The notes below the pieces were generated by a model that saw only the letters and a program-made list of their open reading frames with translations, searched no databases and was not told where the DNA came from. A stretch of 64,000 nucleotides of DNA from Thozetella sp. PMI_491. Lineage: Eukaryota > Ascomycota > Sordariomycetes > Chaetosphaeriales > Chaetosphaeriaceae. The position numbers and the translations under genes are program-made. The stretch is taken from assembly GCA_021432635.1 (NCBI GenBank), contig MU270130.1, positions 58,085 to 122,084 of the forward strand, written 5' to 3'. This document shows positions 45,551 through 57,146 of the stretch, one piece after another (within the stretch, counting starts at the first letter, position 1; each line of letters begins with the position of its first letter).

Positions 45551-47789
45551 ATAAACCAGGCCAAGAATCGCCCAGGGTTTGCGATTCTAAGTGATATATT
45601 TGACGCAATGGCATGCATAGGAGCATTGGGTTTGAGTTATGAGCGAGCATAGCTTGCATAGGTCCCGCACGTAGTGCGCAGTTTCAATATGTTGACATAT
45701 CTTCTCCGTTCCAAACCATACTTGAGCAAGTGACATGAGCACAATTTCACTTCGAAACGGTACTAGTGAGGGAACTGCCAAACCGCCTCCGCACAACCCC
45801 CACGAGGTTTATGTGCAGCCAGCAGCTAGCCATCTTGAGTATTTCATGCAAGCGAACCGGTGTACGGAATACCGTTACGACTATTTGCAGCGTCGTATTT
45901 GTAAATGCTACATAGAAGCCACAACCAAGGGGGCCGGGCAGCAAAACCTGAATGAGACGCGTCATAAGCCCCCTATTTCAACCCTGGGCGATGTTTAGCG
46001 CTACGGGGATCGGAGTCCATGAAAGTCCGTAGTCTATGGGTCATTCGCGATACTGACAGGAGAACCTGGTTGTTGCCGTAGCTTGTCCCTTTCAAGCCAA
46101 CGCGGCCGATATCTTTACTCGAAATTTCGTTGGGCTATAGCTCACGAGTCCAGCGATGCATATTGTCTCTGACAGATGTGCCGTCAACGACAGCCCTGCA
46201 AAACTCTGAACTCGATGGTGATACCCCTACCCGTTGATGACGACCATTAAGGGCACTTCCAAGACTGTGCCTAGGCTCAGAGGAAATGCGTTTAACGGTA
46301 ATCGCATGATAGCTATATTGCAGGCCAGGCAAGAGCGTCATGAGGATTATTCAAGTTGCCTCCTTGCGATCTTGGGAACGTTAAGTCGCATAACGCGGTT
46401 TTCATTGGTCCCGCAAGACAGCTGCTGTACTCTTTGGACCTGCACCTGCCAGGTACGTGGAAAGGCGCTGCGGACCGTAACTGGAGGGTGGGGGGCCAAC
46501 GACAGGGGTCGGGGCGGACTGTTCGCCGACCCGGCGATTGTCACTGGCTCACATTTAGGATCTTGGTGCTCCCCAGCGGGTAAGCACAGGCCGTGGAGTC
46601 ATGGGCCGGACCGTGCTTATACTTAGTAGTAGGCATGTCGCACGCCATACATTAGTAGCACGGTTACTACCTAGCGCCCGTGCCTCGCTCCTACGGCATC
46701 GGCAACTCCAGCTAGAAGCCCTTTTTGTATTCCCATCCCCCCTTCAGCTTCGTTTGGCTATGATTGGCGCTCAGGTGACTAGGTATCTTAGAGTAGGTAC
46801 TTTGGGCTTAAGAGTGCCCATGCCTCCGATGCCCCCAAACCAATAGTGCCCGATGGCTGCAAGAACGCCACTATCACTCAGGAGATTACAAAAATCCTTT
46901 CACGAGGACACTAGCGCGACAAGACAGCGAATCGCATAATGAGGGGTTTGAGATGCCCTACGAGGCTACGACTAGCTCGCGTGTGTTGTGTTACACGAAA
47001 CGCTCACCGCTTCGCTCGGCCGAGTCGTAAGTCTAACCTTGCCGTCTAGCAAGCGAGCTTAGCCAGACAGATGCCTCTTTTGGCGGCACTTGCGCAGCCG
47101 AGTCGCTGCGCCGTGCGTTTGTTGGAGGATGTGCGCAGGATGCGGTTCTGCGCGTGACGAGGCCTCAGTAGCAACTTTGGTGCACACCATCATCCTCGTG
47201 AGCCTATTGGGAAAGCTACGAGACAACGACAACAACAACAAGGCGACAGCCTGCAGGATGCGGCGAGTGAGGCGTGGTTGACGTGGACCTGTGACGGCCT
47301 TCTGCTGCAGTGATTCTGTCGAGCCCGCCTGCCTTCCTTCGTGGCAGCCGCTCGACGCGACTAGCCAGAGCTACGAAACTCGGGCGGTAGCTTCGAACGG
47401 ATGACTGCCTTCTTAGTTGATTTGTGCCAAAATTGGCCAAAATGTTGAGATGTCGAGTACCCGTTTGTTTGATGGGGTATGTAGTAGTGCTCCCCCAAAT
47501 GCTTATACGAGTCGCGAAAGACTCGAGGGATTCGACTATCTTTGCGCCTCGATGCACGTAAAAGTCACTCCAACCTACCTAGGTTCCTGTACCGGTTTCC
47601 TTCATTTTCTTCGTGTCGTACTCCAGGCTCGACAAAAAGTCATGGTTACCTCATAACCATTTGTCTAGAAACCAAGAAACCATCCTTGACCGATGGTTTG
47701 TCGAGCATTACGGTGTGCAAAAAAGTTGTCTCAAGCCATGTCGACTGAGACAGTGCTGGCAAACCCGCTAGACGACTGACTGCCTTAGC
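45551..47789. other. Long region without a gene
   Basis: 2.2 kb with only short frames (for example 45735-45998 and 46234-46626) lacking recognisable features. It is GC-rich and tandem-free. It may hold decayed repeat sequence, since it lies between a transposon-like end and an alcohol dehydrogenase relic. Confidence 0.45.
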
Positions 47790-48290
47790 TCTAATAATCC
47801 CCACCTTGATGCCTTGTCTCCCGGCAGCGCTGAGTATGCTGTGGCACCAAGTCTTTGAGCTGTTTGGCACGAGTGAGTGAATGGTGTGGTTGTAGGGCCG
47901 GCATTCCCCGCAACTGCTCCGAGGGCGGGGAATTGCACAAGGCGTCCAGCACAGACAGACATCCTCCTGATGGCCGGCGCCAATGCGGTCGCCCATCTCC
48001 ATAGAGTTAAGCACGATGTTGGCACGGCGGCCGACGCCTAGAGCGATAATTACCAACGAGATTATGCCCCATGACGAGTGGTACAGTACGACATCGGCCC
48101 GGGCTGCGAGGGAAGGTCGTACACGTGTGTGCCACAGATGCCGCAGTGACCTTTGAGGAAGTCGATGTCGGTCTCCTCCACCGGCTTTGAGTCAAAGGCT
48201 TCCAATGGGCGGGCTGTTCCGGGTGCCTCGTTCGAGCAGCAAGTCGGGCCCCGAATCCTGAAATTCCTTGGCGTGGGCCACTAGCGCCAA
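47790..48290 (-). pseudogene. Relic of a zinc-dependent cinnamyl-type alcohol dehydrogenase
   Basis: Read on the minus strand, pieces in different frames follow the family order of ADH6/cinnamyl alcohol dehydrogenases. KPVEETDIDF then HCGICGTHVYDL corresponds to the CGxCGxD zinc block. VMGHNLVGN corresponds to VGHEIVGK, GDRIGAG to GDRVGVG, and GIKVGII to the start of the nucleotide-binding domain. Frame changes fall near 48115 and 48060, stops are present, and the C-terminal half is not recognisable. I read this as an eroded gene. Confidence 0.5.
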
Positions 48291-48667
48291 CAAGTAGCAC
48301 TTTTGGGTGTAATCGTCTCTGCAGCTTGCACAAGCGCGCCTCAGCTAATCCCTCATGTGTCCTCCGAAGTACCTATACATTGCGAGTTCAGCCCTAAAAA
48401 CGTATACACGACACGGCGATGTGCCAGCTCGGATTCGACAGAACACACCACTCGCAACATGGCTTCTCGTATGAGCCCGATCACTCGCAGCGGTACACCC
48501 CGCCAATATGAACACTTACTCTACTACCCTTCGCTGTCCCCATTCGGCTTCGGAATGTCTCGCGTATAAGGCTGTCGTTATCGACATATCACACCCTTGT
48601 TCAAGATCCGCCTTCCATCTTCAATCCCTTCTATCAGATCACGACCTAGTTTCCAATCCCGACTGTC
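48291..48667. promoter_or_regulatory. Upstream region of the thioester reductase gene
   Basis: 377 bp, C/T-rich near the end. No NRPS or adenylation-domain remnant is readable in frame, and a TAG lies 21 bases before the ATG. Confidence 0.4.
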
Positions 48668-49915
48668 ATGGGGCACAAGAATGGGTTCATGGCAGAAGCC
48701 ATGGCTGCTTTCCTTCCCCAGGTCAGACTTCCTCCTCCGAGCAATTCCCGGTCGCAGCTGAGGGCGCAGTCGATCGACACACCATGGACGGTGATCCTGA
48801 CGGGCTCGACGGGCTCAATAGGGACCCACGTCCTGGCTGCATTACAGCGATGCCCGGCAGACCAAGTTTGTCGGGTATTCTGTTTGAACCGCTCGGCAAA
48901 TGCCAAGGAGAGGCAGCAGTCAGCATTAGCAGATCGCGGCCTTCCACCCTTAGACAGCAAGCGATTTATCTTCCTAAAAGCAGATTTTACAATGCCCGGA
49001 TTCGGAATGGAACCCCAGATCCTTGAACAACTGCGAGATGAAGCAACCGTCATCATTCACAATGCCTGGACCGTCAACTTTCTGCTCCCGGGCGAGAAAT
49101 TCGTACCCAACCTTGTGGGATTGCGTAACTTACTTCATTTCTCCTACGAGTCTCCGAACCACCCTCCCGTACTCTTCGTGTCGAGCCTCGGTATTGCCTA
49201 CGCTTCCGAAATACATCACATCGAGGAAGTCATATATCATGACCTAAACATGGACCATGGCTATTCTGAATCAAAATATGTAGCAGAGAAGATGCTAGAG
49301 GCGTACGCGCTTTCCACTAGACTCCCCGTCGGGGTGATCCGCGTCGGACAGGTTGCCGGCCCCATCCATTGTAACGGCATCTGGCCGGCTCGCGAGTGGT
49401 TCCCCACGATGCTGCGCGCTGCCAGGCATATAGGCTATCTACCGGCAACACTTGGGAAGCATAATGATATTGACTGGATCCCAGTTGATATAATATCTCG
49501 GATCATTGTCGAGATCACGGAATACGTCATGACGCAGACGCTCGATACGGTCGCGAGCCGACAGTGCCAGGATGCGTGGCCGCCGCTCGTCTTCAACGTT
49601 GCCAACCCGGCCACGGTACCATTCGAGGATCTCGTACCACATCTAGCCCTCGTCGCTGTCAACAAAATCTCGGGCGAGGAGTGGACACGCCTCCTCGAGA
49701 TGAGAGCAGCGGAGCGGCCTACGCCGGGAGCCAAACTAGTAGGGTTCTATAAGGGGATATTGGCACGAGACAAACCAGTGATCGCGACCGACACACATAA
49801 CCTGAGAGCCGCCAGCAAAACGGCGCGCGCCCTGACTCCGGTAAACAGGCGCTGGGTTCTGCGTTGGCTCGACCAGTGGGGGTATCGTTCGAGCTCAATT
49901 ACATCTCGTCTATGA
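48668..49915 (+). CDS. Free-standing thioester reductase domain protein
   Basis: A single exon of 415 residues. It matches the NAD-binding_4 (male-sterility / Lys2 reductase) domain that normally ends NRPS-like A-T-R enzymes. The Rossmann motif TGSTGSIG is at 45-52, VSSLG near 171-175, and the YxxxK catalytic pair is Tyr199/Lys203. Downstream the substrate-side region with GIWPAREWFP and DWIPVD is present. Adenylation and carrier domains are absent, and an in-frame stop precedes the ATG, so it is not simply the tail of a larger frame. It could act in trans on a carrier-bound acyl group or a CoA ester, giving aldehyde or alcohol. A relic of a lost NRPS-like gene is the alternative. Confidence 0.82.
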   Translation: MGHKNGFMAEAMAAFLPQVRLPPPSNSRSQLRAQSIDTPWTVILTGSTGSIGTHVLAALQRCPADQVCRVFCLNRSANAKERQQSALADRGLPPLDSKRFIFLKADFTMPGFGMEPQILEQLRDEATVIIHNAWTVNFLLPGEKFVPNLVGLRNLLHFSYESPNHPPVLFVSSLGIAYASEIHHIEEVIYHDLNMDHGYSESKYVAEKMLEAYALSTRLPVGVIRVGQVAGPIHCNGIWPAREWFPTMLRAARHIGYLPATLGKHNDIDWIPVDIISRIIVEITEYVMTQTLDTVASRQCQDAWPPLVFNVANPATVPFEDLVPHLALVAVNKISGEEWTRLLEMRAAERPTPGAKLVGFYKGILARDKPVIATDTHNLRAASKTARALTPVNRRWVLRWLDQWGYRSSSITSRL

Positions 49916-51080
49916 TAGGGAGCCTGCTGCAGGCTAAGTAGAGCGCGAAATCAGAGTTGTGTGGAAAGAATAATTTGGTTAGATATTCGCCAGGTGGCCT
50001 GTTTGGCAAGTGTGCGACTCTGTCCTGAGATGGTCACTCAGCGCATTCCATTAGTTATACGAGAACACAGTCCTAGATCAGATTATCGCGGCTTGTACCG
50101 GCGATACATGGCCTTTTGCATATATATATATATATATATATATGTTACTTACTCAGGGGGTACATGAAGTATGGCGCCAGTGATCTACCTCCATATTGCC
50201 TAAGTACCTAAATCTCGTGAACTCCGGGTATCTTGCGAGATAGTTGGTTATGATCGCGGCCCGCCACGCGATGTGGATTTCGTCCGTGTTCGAGAGTGAT
50301 GACCCAGGAAACCATGCCTCTCTTCTGCCTGCCCCGTCGTAACTTCGTCCCATTTCGGTTGGGCCTCGTTTCACCCAGGGGCCTGCGCCTAGCAACACAA
50401 GAACGGGCTAAGGGTATCATCCTTCCAAAGTGGACAAATTACCAGTCACATTGCCAAGTTTAGAGGCTTACGACTATGAGCTGGAAACCCGCGCAATTGC
50501 CGGGTTATCCAGCCTCTGAAGCCTTGTGATCCTCTCACTCGTGGCTGTGCCGATTGCAAGGCGTTCACGTGGCACTCTGCATCTTCTAAACTCTCGACCC
50601 GCACTCTTGGCATAACAGTGCTTTTGGCACCACAGAAGTCTTGTTGGAATTTTTAGTATTGCCGCGCAGAGCGTGGATACGTAGCTTGTACTGCGAGTTT
50701 GGTGGCGAGAAGGGACCAGCATACCTTGGCGGAGGACCCAAGTCGTTCGCGACTCCCCACACACGCACATCCCCTTTTCTAGACCTCCGCGGCCTTCTTG
50801 TTAGCTCATGGGCCCCTGGTCTGACCGGCTCCGGCGTGGCGCCGTTATACGTTCCATGCGACCAGCACACCCATACATCCGTCCATACACCCACCCACAT
50901 AGCTTGACTTTTACAACGAGGAGCCCAATGGCTCCTTAAAACCCGAGTCAAGTGCAAGGGCCCACAAGAGTGGATTAGCCACAGAGGTACGATAAGGATC
51001 CATACAACAAGGCGGGGGCTCTCGGCTTTTTAATCATAGCCATACTAGATAGAGCATGTGCTCCGGAATGGCCGGAGAAA
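49916..51080. other. Intergenic with AT microsatellite, no gene seen
   Basis: 1.2 kb. It contains the AT repeat and short unrecognised frames. The minus-strand extension of the small secreted protein gene begins at about 51081. Confidence 0.45.
50120..50143. repeat. AT dinucleotide microsatellite
   Basis: Twelve AT units. Confidence 0.9.
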
Positions 51081-51245
51081 TTACACTGCACTTTCAAAGG
51101 GACAAAATCTAAAGAGTGTATTGAGGCCCCAGCTAAAGATCGCAATGACAACTAGCGCGCCTGCTACATCGAAGCCACCGTAAAGGGGAGATCCCTTCTT
51201 TACATCGGTATGAGATATCCGCTCGGCTGTTTGGGTCGTCGGGGC

Positions 51246-51539
51246 TTAGGTCCCGCTCATCGGTAATCTGTAGAGAATGACTTAGCTTTGACTGCTAACA
51301 TTTGAGGCCTCGAGACAAGAGATAGAAACTTACCCAGCGTTCATCATAGATCTCTTTCCAAGAACAGATGTCTCATCCGTCACAGCATCAATCTGATCTT
51401 GGTAGGCATTGACAACGCTATCTCCGGTGCTCTCAAGGTCAAAAAGAGCGTCTGCTAGGTTATCACCCCTTCCAGACAGAGTTGGAGCCGAGAAGGCAAC
51501 GGTGATAAAAAGAGCAAGAGCTGCTACGGCCGACTTCAT
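51246..51539 (-). CDS. Small secreted protein with a dibasic site
   Basis: Exons 51539-51334 and 51267-51246, with a 66-nt intron (donor GTAAGT, acceptor CTACAG), encode 75 residues. The N-terminus is a clear signal peptide ending near Ala18. The mature part is acidic and lacks Cys. Near the end LGKRSMM contains a Kex2-type Lys-Arg site. If the intron is not removed, the frame stops after Ala-Gly (69 residues). After the TAA of exon 2 the same frame stays open for 54 further codons to 51081 and includes a hydrophobic helix (LVVIAIFSWGLNTLF), so the gene may once have encoded a 130-residue single-pass protein. Family unknown. It lies beside a UstYa-family gene. Confidence 0.5.
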
Positions 51540-52662
51540 GTTGATTTATACGGGTAGTGAAAAAGAATAGCGGGAGTAGTATTGCAGAGAACTGTATTGC
51601 TTGAACAATTGCTTCTAGTGAAGGGTCGATAAAGACAAGCTGCGCGCCCACGACGCACATCGACCTTTTATATTCCACAACGCAGCACGGCGGAGCACTC
51701 TCTCCGTCTCGCCCTCTCTTTTCAAGATATACGAAGTACTTTTGCCGACAGATATCTAGACCCCGGACTAAGGGGTATCTCAAGCCGTTCCCCTTGTTTT
51801 TCAGCTGGGAAAGGTGTGTGACATTGCCCCATCTAATAGCCTTGAGAAGCAACTAGAGTTGTGGGGGTTACCAAACTTCTGTCTGAACACTGACTCAGTT
51901 TCTGCCTACTTAGGCTTATATCCGTAGGGCGAGGGTATGGAGCAGGTATAGACGACACGCACTAAAATCAAGTATACCCAAGATACTGGGCATAGTATCC
52001 GCATGCGCAGCGTCCACGGGGGGAGCTAAATCTGCATCTCCACGTGCATGCGACGGAGGAAGGCCTATGTCCAGCCTAGTTTCAGTGTGGCATCCGTCAC
52101 CAAAACACCCCGCGCATCATCTCGCTCCCATCCTAGACCGTACGCTGCTCGACTCAGGGGGTACCTTAAAGATTCGCGCTGTTACGCGTCCCACGAGAAC
52201 TTGTCAGCTACTTCTATAATGGTGCAGCCTCAGCCGTAGAGCTGTAGAATTTGTAAAGACCTTATACCTTCAGTACCTAGGTACCTGAGTTACACATAAA
52301 ATGATCCTTGACTATCAGGACGCTAGTGTAGGGGATATTACCTATTGAGGTCGGGCGGAGAGGGGGCTCCCAAGACCTTGTATCACTCAAGCTGATAAGA
52401 AAGCGTAGTAGATGCCCTATTCTGGCAGGTGCTAAGCCGCTAGTCATTCAAGCAGTGGAACCATGCTATTTATTATGCAGCGCTGTTGCTACAGGTTTCA
52501 TCTCAAAGACGAGGGTCTTGCAATTACCGCTAACCCTAGATATATGTATCATCCGGCCCGATAATATTGAGCCACCATCACGGATCACGTCTTGATCCAT
52601 CTTTTCCTTTTCTTCTCACGCTACCAAAGAGGTGGTGTCTGTACTGCAATACCGTACTAAAA
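51540..52662. promoter_or_regulatory. Divergent region between the small secreted protein and UstYa genes
   Basis: 1.1 kb with no gene seen. The two ATGs are divergent, so some of it may be shared promoter. Confidence 0.4.
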
Positions 52663-53708
52663 ATGAAGAGAGAAGGTGTATCCTACCACCCCCTTATACC
52701 ACACAGTCCTAGGGGCTCTCTGACAGGTGAGGGCTCGTTAGCACCTGACCAAGACGCCTACGGAGACACACACCAAACTCGGAAGAGTCGGGCATGGGTC
52801 TTCCATGCATGCCTTGGAGCCGGCGTGCTATTTCTTATGGCACTCAGTTCCTTCATCACTACTATCATCCTCAAGCCAAGTGACAGGCAGTGTGTAGAGC
52901 GGTTGTCTCTATACTGTATGTGAGAACTCTAGTCACCATTGGGCTGCAGCACTAAGCATATCAGCACCGGCTTTTGAAGCGATAGAGTACGTCGAATATG
53001 ATTTCGAAAATTCTTTCAACTCTACCACTATCTATCGAGGTCCTCCGACTCCGGAGAGGGAGGAGGCTTGGCAACAATTAAGCCAAAGTAACTAGAAGAT
53101 CATGTCCAAGCTATATTTCTCTACCTGACAAGTTGCTAGGGGATTTTATTGAAGTCCCAGAGGACAGAATATCGGACCTCAATCGTTCTAAGGAGGACAA
53201 CATGCTTCACGTACCGTCTGAGGCTGGTACCGGGTATCTAGCATTGACAGAAGTCTTTCACCGTGAGTAACCTACCCAAGACCTTGTGGAAATAGTTGGT
53301 ATTACACATAGACTGGCTTGATATCTAACTATAACTATAACTGTGAAAGAGCTCCATTGCCTAGTAAGTGGGAAACCCACTATAGCCATGTTTGCAGGGT
53401 AGGGTTGACAAATTACATCCTAGAATCTCATTCGCATGTATACCTGGCTCCAGGCTGGAAAATATGAAACTCCTCCGGGGGGGTTGACATCTACCCCTGT
53501 TGGCAATCGAATGCATGTGGACCACTGCATCGAGACTCTCCGCATTACTCTTATGTGCCATGGAGATGTTACTCCAATTCTGGTCCTGAGCGACCCTACC
53601 GCACCATTGGGCGCTCGTGCCGACTTCAATACGCATCACAAGTGCAGGAATTTCGATAAAATTAGCGATTGGATTACAGAGCACAAGGCTGTATCGCTAG
53701 CGATATGA
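52663..53708 (+). CDS. UstYa-family (DUF3328) oxidase
   Basis: Five exons: 52663-52915, 52965-53087, 53140-53262, 53350-53363 and 53424-53708. Introns are 49, 52, 87 and 60 nt, and the protein has 265 residues. Exon 4 has only 14 nt; it is required because it encodes the middle of the first HxxHC motif. A short cytosolic tail precedes one TM helix (45-70). Then come the YSPAFEAIEY block, YRGPPTPEREEAW, and the two motifs HQLHC (166-170) and HVDHC (202-206), which define the family, then HKCRNFDKISDW. Known members (UstYa/Yb of ustiloxin, cyclochlorotine oxidases) catalyse oxidative cyclisation, hydroxylation or chlorination of peptides. All key residues are present, so it is likely active. 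Confidence 0.92.
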
Positions 53709-54402
53709 AGATTGTACTAATTTAAAATCATCCGTGTAAGTTCCAAGGAGAGAAAGAAAGTGATTACCAGTCTTGGTTACATAAGTCAAGAAAAGGAGGC
53801 CCTGCTCCGCGGGATGATCTTGCTCAGGTTGTAGAAAGCAATCCAACGTGCCGATGAGCAACAAGCAAAACTAGAGGATCCATCCACTCCATCGCAGTAC
53901 CACCTCTTTATAGAGCAAGAATGGGGCGCGATGACGACATTCTTCCAAGCTTCTGGGCTTCAGCTGGGCGGGTTCTAGCGCTCGACTTCCGCGGGGGCCA
54001 GCCCACAGCCATCGGGCCAAGACTCCTCCAATCCGCCCTCCGCCAAGGTGCCAATGCTTCGCCAAGATGCCAACACTTCACCAAGATGTTTTTCGCGCAA
54101 GTGCCCAGAAGTCGGTACACCAATGGAGATCTGCCCAGACAGCAGCTACTGATTGCGTGCTCGGAGTCGACTTGGATGACCAGAACCCAAAAGTCACAAA
54201 TGTACACCGGTGGTAATGAGGGAGGTTGACGGTGTGCTCGGCGAGAGACATAAGGACTCGTGGTATCCTGCTCTGGCTCATATCTCCTGATCCAGATTCT
54301 ATCATTATATCGATCGCAACGAAAAGTTCAAGAAGTCTTGCGAAAAGTCCCCTTATCATTAGCTTTGGTTGAACAGCATACAGCCTTGTTGTCCCGGAAG
54401 CA
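53709..54402. other. Spacer between UstYa and MFS genes
   Basis: 694 bp. It contains a short 19-bp imperfect tandem repeat (GCCAAGGTGCCAATGCTTC type, near 54042-54085). Overlapping frames on both strands at 53920-54230 show no family features. Confidence 0.4.
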
Positions 54403-56427
54403 ATGTCGGAGCCCAAGAGCCTCGGCCTAGTTGCCGATGCCACCCAGGCTATTGATGTCGAGCCTCTTACTAGAACCGTGGACTGGACCGCTGAAGAGGA
54501 GCGTAAGGCCAAACGGAAGTAAGTCCTCTCACGTCACAGTGGAGACTGCACCGGCCAAAGCACCGAGCGGCTAACCTCCTCAGGCTGGATTTCATCATTA
54601 TGCCGATCCTAACACTCGGGTTCTTCTGCCTGCGTAAGACCCACCTCTCGGATCGGATCGATCTCGGCTGGGCCCGCATGACCCGCAGTTTGCATGCCCC
54701 GCTAACTTGGACGGCCGTATAGAGCTGGACCGAGGGAATATGGCGAACGCCATTACCGACAACTTCATGGAAGACGTCGGCATAGACCAGGACCAGTGTA
54801 AGTCCTTCCCGTGTTTAGTTCTTTAGTGTTTCTCCTTCCTGTCTAAGAGTTGGGAGGAGCGGCTGAATGCCTGGAAATGCTTCTGGCAGGAGTTCCGCTC
54901 ACGGGAAGTGGTGTACACCCTCAACAACTGGTTTAAGTTGCTGTTGAATAGGTAGCTAACGGTATCACACAGTCAATGTTGGCCAACAAATGCTGTCGCT
55001 AGGAATCGTTCTCACTGAGATCCCGTCCAACATGATTCTCTACCGCGTTGGGCCTGGCAAGTGGCTAACCTTGCAGCTGTTCCTCTTTGGTATCGTGAGC
55101 ACCTTTCAGTCCTTCCAACGTGGTTATGGACCATTCATCGCGACTCGCTTCCTGCTTGGCATCACCGAGTCCGGCTTCATCCCCGGCGGTCTCTGGACGC
55201 TGTCGACCTGGTACACGCGGTCTGAGACAGCCAAGCGCGTCATGGTCTTCTACTTCGGCAACCAGATCGGCCAGGCGTCAGCGAAGCTGCTCGCCTACGG
55301 TATTCTGCACATGCGCGGCGTAGGTGGCCAGCCCGGCTGGTTCTGGCTCTTCACGCTCATGGGCATCTTCACTATCGGTGGTGGTTTCGTCTTCGGCTTC
55401 TTCTTGCCGGACTCGTTCCGGAACCCGCGCAGCACATTTCTCCCATCTGTGTCGTGGTTTACCGAGCGCGAGCTGCACATCTTGCAGACCCGCGTCCTGC
55501 TCGACGATCCAATGAAGGGAAAGAAGAAGAAGTCAATCGGTTGGGACGCATTCGTACGAGCCGTAGGTTATTCCCTACCTCACCCGTCTAATGTACCACG
55601 TTGCTCATTTCTTGGATGTCTAGTACACGAACTGGCGTATTTGGCTACACTTCTTGATCACCTTGTGCAATAACGGGCCTCAACGTGCCTTCGATACCTA
55701 CGCCCCATCTCTAGTTACTGGGTTTGGCTTTGGCAGTCTTGTCAGCAACGCCATGGCCGCCGTGGGTCTCTTCCTACAGGTTCCGGTGTCTTTTGCATTC
55801 AGCTGGGTATCCGATCGTTTGTACGTTCTTCCCTCCTCTTTCCCACGTCTTGTTTTAGTAAGATGCTGCTGTGATCATCGACGCTAACAATGCATCCCTT
55901 GCGAAGCAACCGACGGGGAGAAACTGTCGTGCTTGGCCTCTTCTGCCACCTGCTCGGCTACATCTTCAACCGCATCTTCACTGACATCAACCTCCGTGGG
56001 GTACGCTATTTCGGCGTAGTCTGGACACAAACCTTTGGCACTTTTTCCCATCCCCTCAACATCGCATGGATGTCTCTCACGTGCGATGATTCCGAGCAGA
56101 GAGCTTTAGCAATGGCAGGGTAGGGCTGTCCATTATCCCAGGGCTAAAGATCACCTCATGCTGACTGTTTCCGTTCTTAGCGTTATTATGAATGCCAATA
56201 TTGCCGGCATCTACGGAGCGCAAATCTTCCGACAGGACGACCGACCGCTGTATAGGCGCGGGTTCACTGTCGCGATCGTTGTGCTTGCTGTTGGTCTATC
56301 GCTGGCCCTCGTTCGGTGGCTAAGCGAGCACTACCGACGCCGTGCAAAGGCCAAACACCTTGGGGCATCTGGCAACGGGCAGGACTCTAAGGGCGAAGAG
56401 GGAATCGCCCCGGCGGAGCTTAAGTGA
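54403..56427 (+). CDS. MFS transporter, Dal5/allantoate permease-type
   Basis: Seven exons: 54403-54518, 54584-54633, 54723-54797, 54973-55562, 55624-55820, 55907-56119 and 56181-56427. Introns are 65, 89, 175, 61, 86 and 61 nt, and the protein has 495 residues. The LDFIIMPILTLGFFCLQLDRGN start and the FNVGQQMLSLGIVLTEIPSN block are characteristic of anion:cation symporters. The TM5-6 region includes FIPGGLWTLSTWYTRSE. The C-terminal tail is charged. It points the same way as the UstYa gene, 694 bp downstream, and is a candidate exporter or importer for that locus. It differs clearly from the first MFS gene of the window. Confidence 0.9.
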
Positions 56428-57146
56428 GCCCGCTTAGACTAGCTCGTTTCTAGGATGAGGCTCATATGAGTGAGGCTAGGAGGATGCCAAGACGTGCGCA
56501 AGAAACGCTGAAATAATAGCCAAGAGATAGGTACGGGCAATATTGGGTTACCTCTTCCACAGCCTTTGCTTGCATAGGTACCTGATTGAGGTACTATATG
56601 TAGGATCTCTTGCAATCTACGTGTGCTCCATCAGCATACTAGGTATCTCATTATAGCCTCGCCCCACAAGCTGACAATTGTCTTCTCAGACACTGGTTAG
56701 CTGTAATGAGATACCAGCTGAAGATGGCTTCTTCCAAGTAACCTACTCTATTCCTACACGTAACGACAATCCTCCCTACAAGGGGCAATACCACCTCATA
56801 ACTCCCCACCTTCCCCCGTTGGATCGGAAATTATGCGGTACAGAGCGTTGAAAGCTAAGCGCAAAATCCTTCGCCCGTCTACCGCCGCACGGCGGGTTTA
56901 GACCAATTTCTGCACCCCAGCACCTCCTTTTAAATAACACGCTTGGCACAAGGATGCGCACACCCCGAACACCCCGAAAAGTCCAGGAATGAAATAGTAC
57001 CCCCGAGAAAGGAAGGCATGGAACACGTGGAGAGCTAAAGCGCCTGCGTGAAGGCACCCTGAGGAATATATAGACTATTGAATGCCTTGAACTTGAACCT
57101 CTGGGGGCGTTTCAATCACATGCCGTGCCCACGGATACGCGGAAAC
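56428..57146. promoter_or_regulatory. Promoter region of the heme peroxidase gene
   Basis: No gene seen. A TATATAG-like element lies at about 57066, 80 bp before the chosen ATG. There are several AGGTACCT-like short palindromes near 56570-56650. Confidence 0.4.

Noticed and set aside
53921-54229. 103-codon ATG frame between UstYa and MFS genes
   Set aside because: It is opposed by an equally long frame on the other strand, contains a tandem repeat and shows no recognisable motif.
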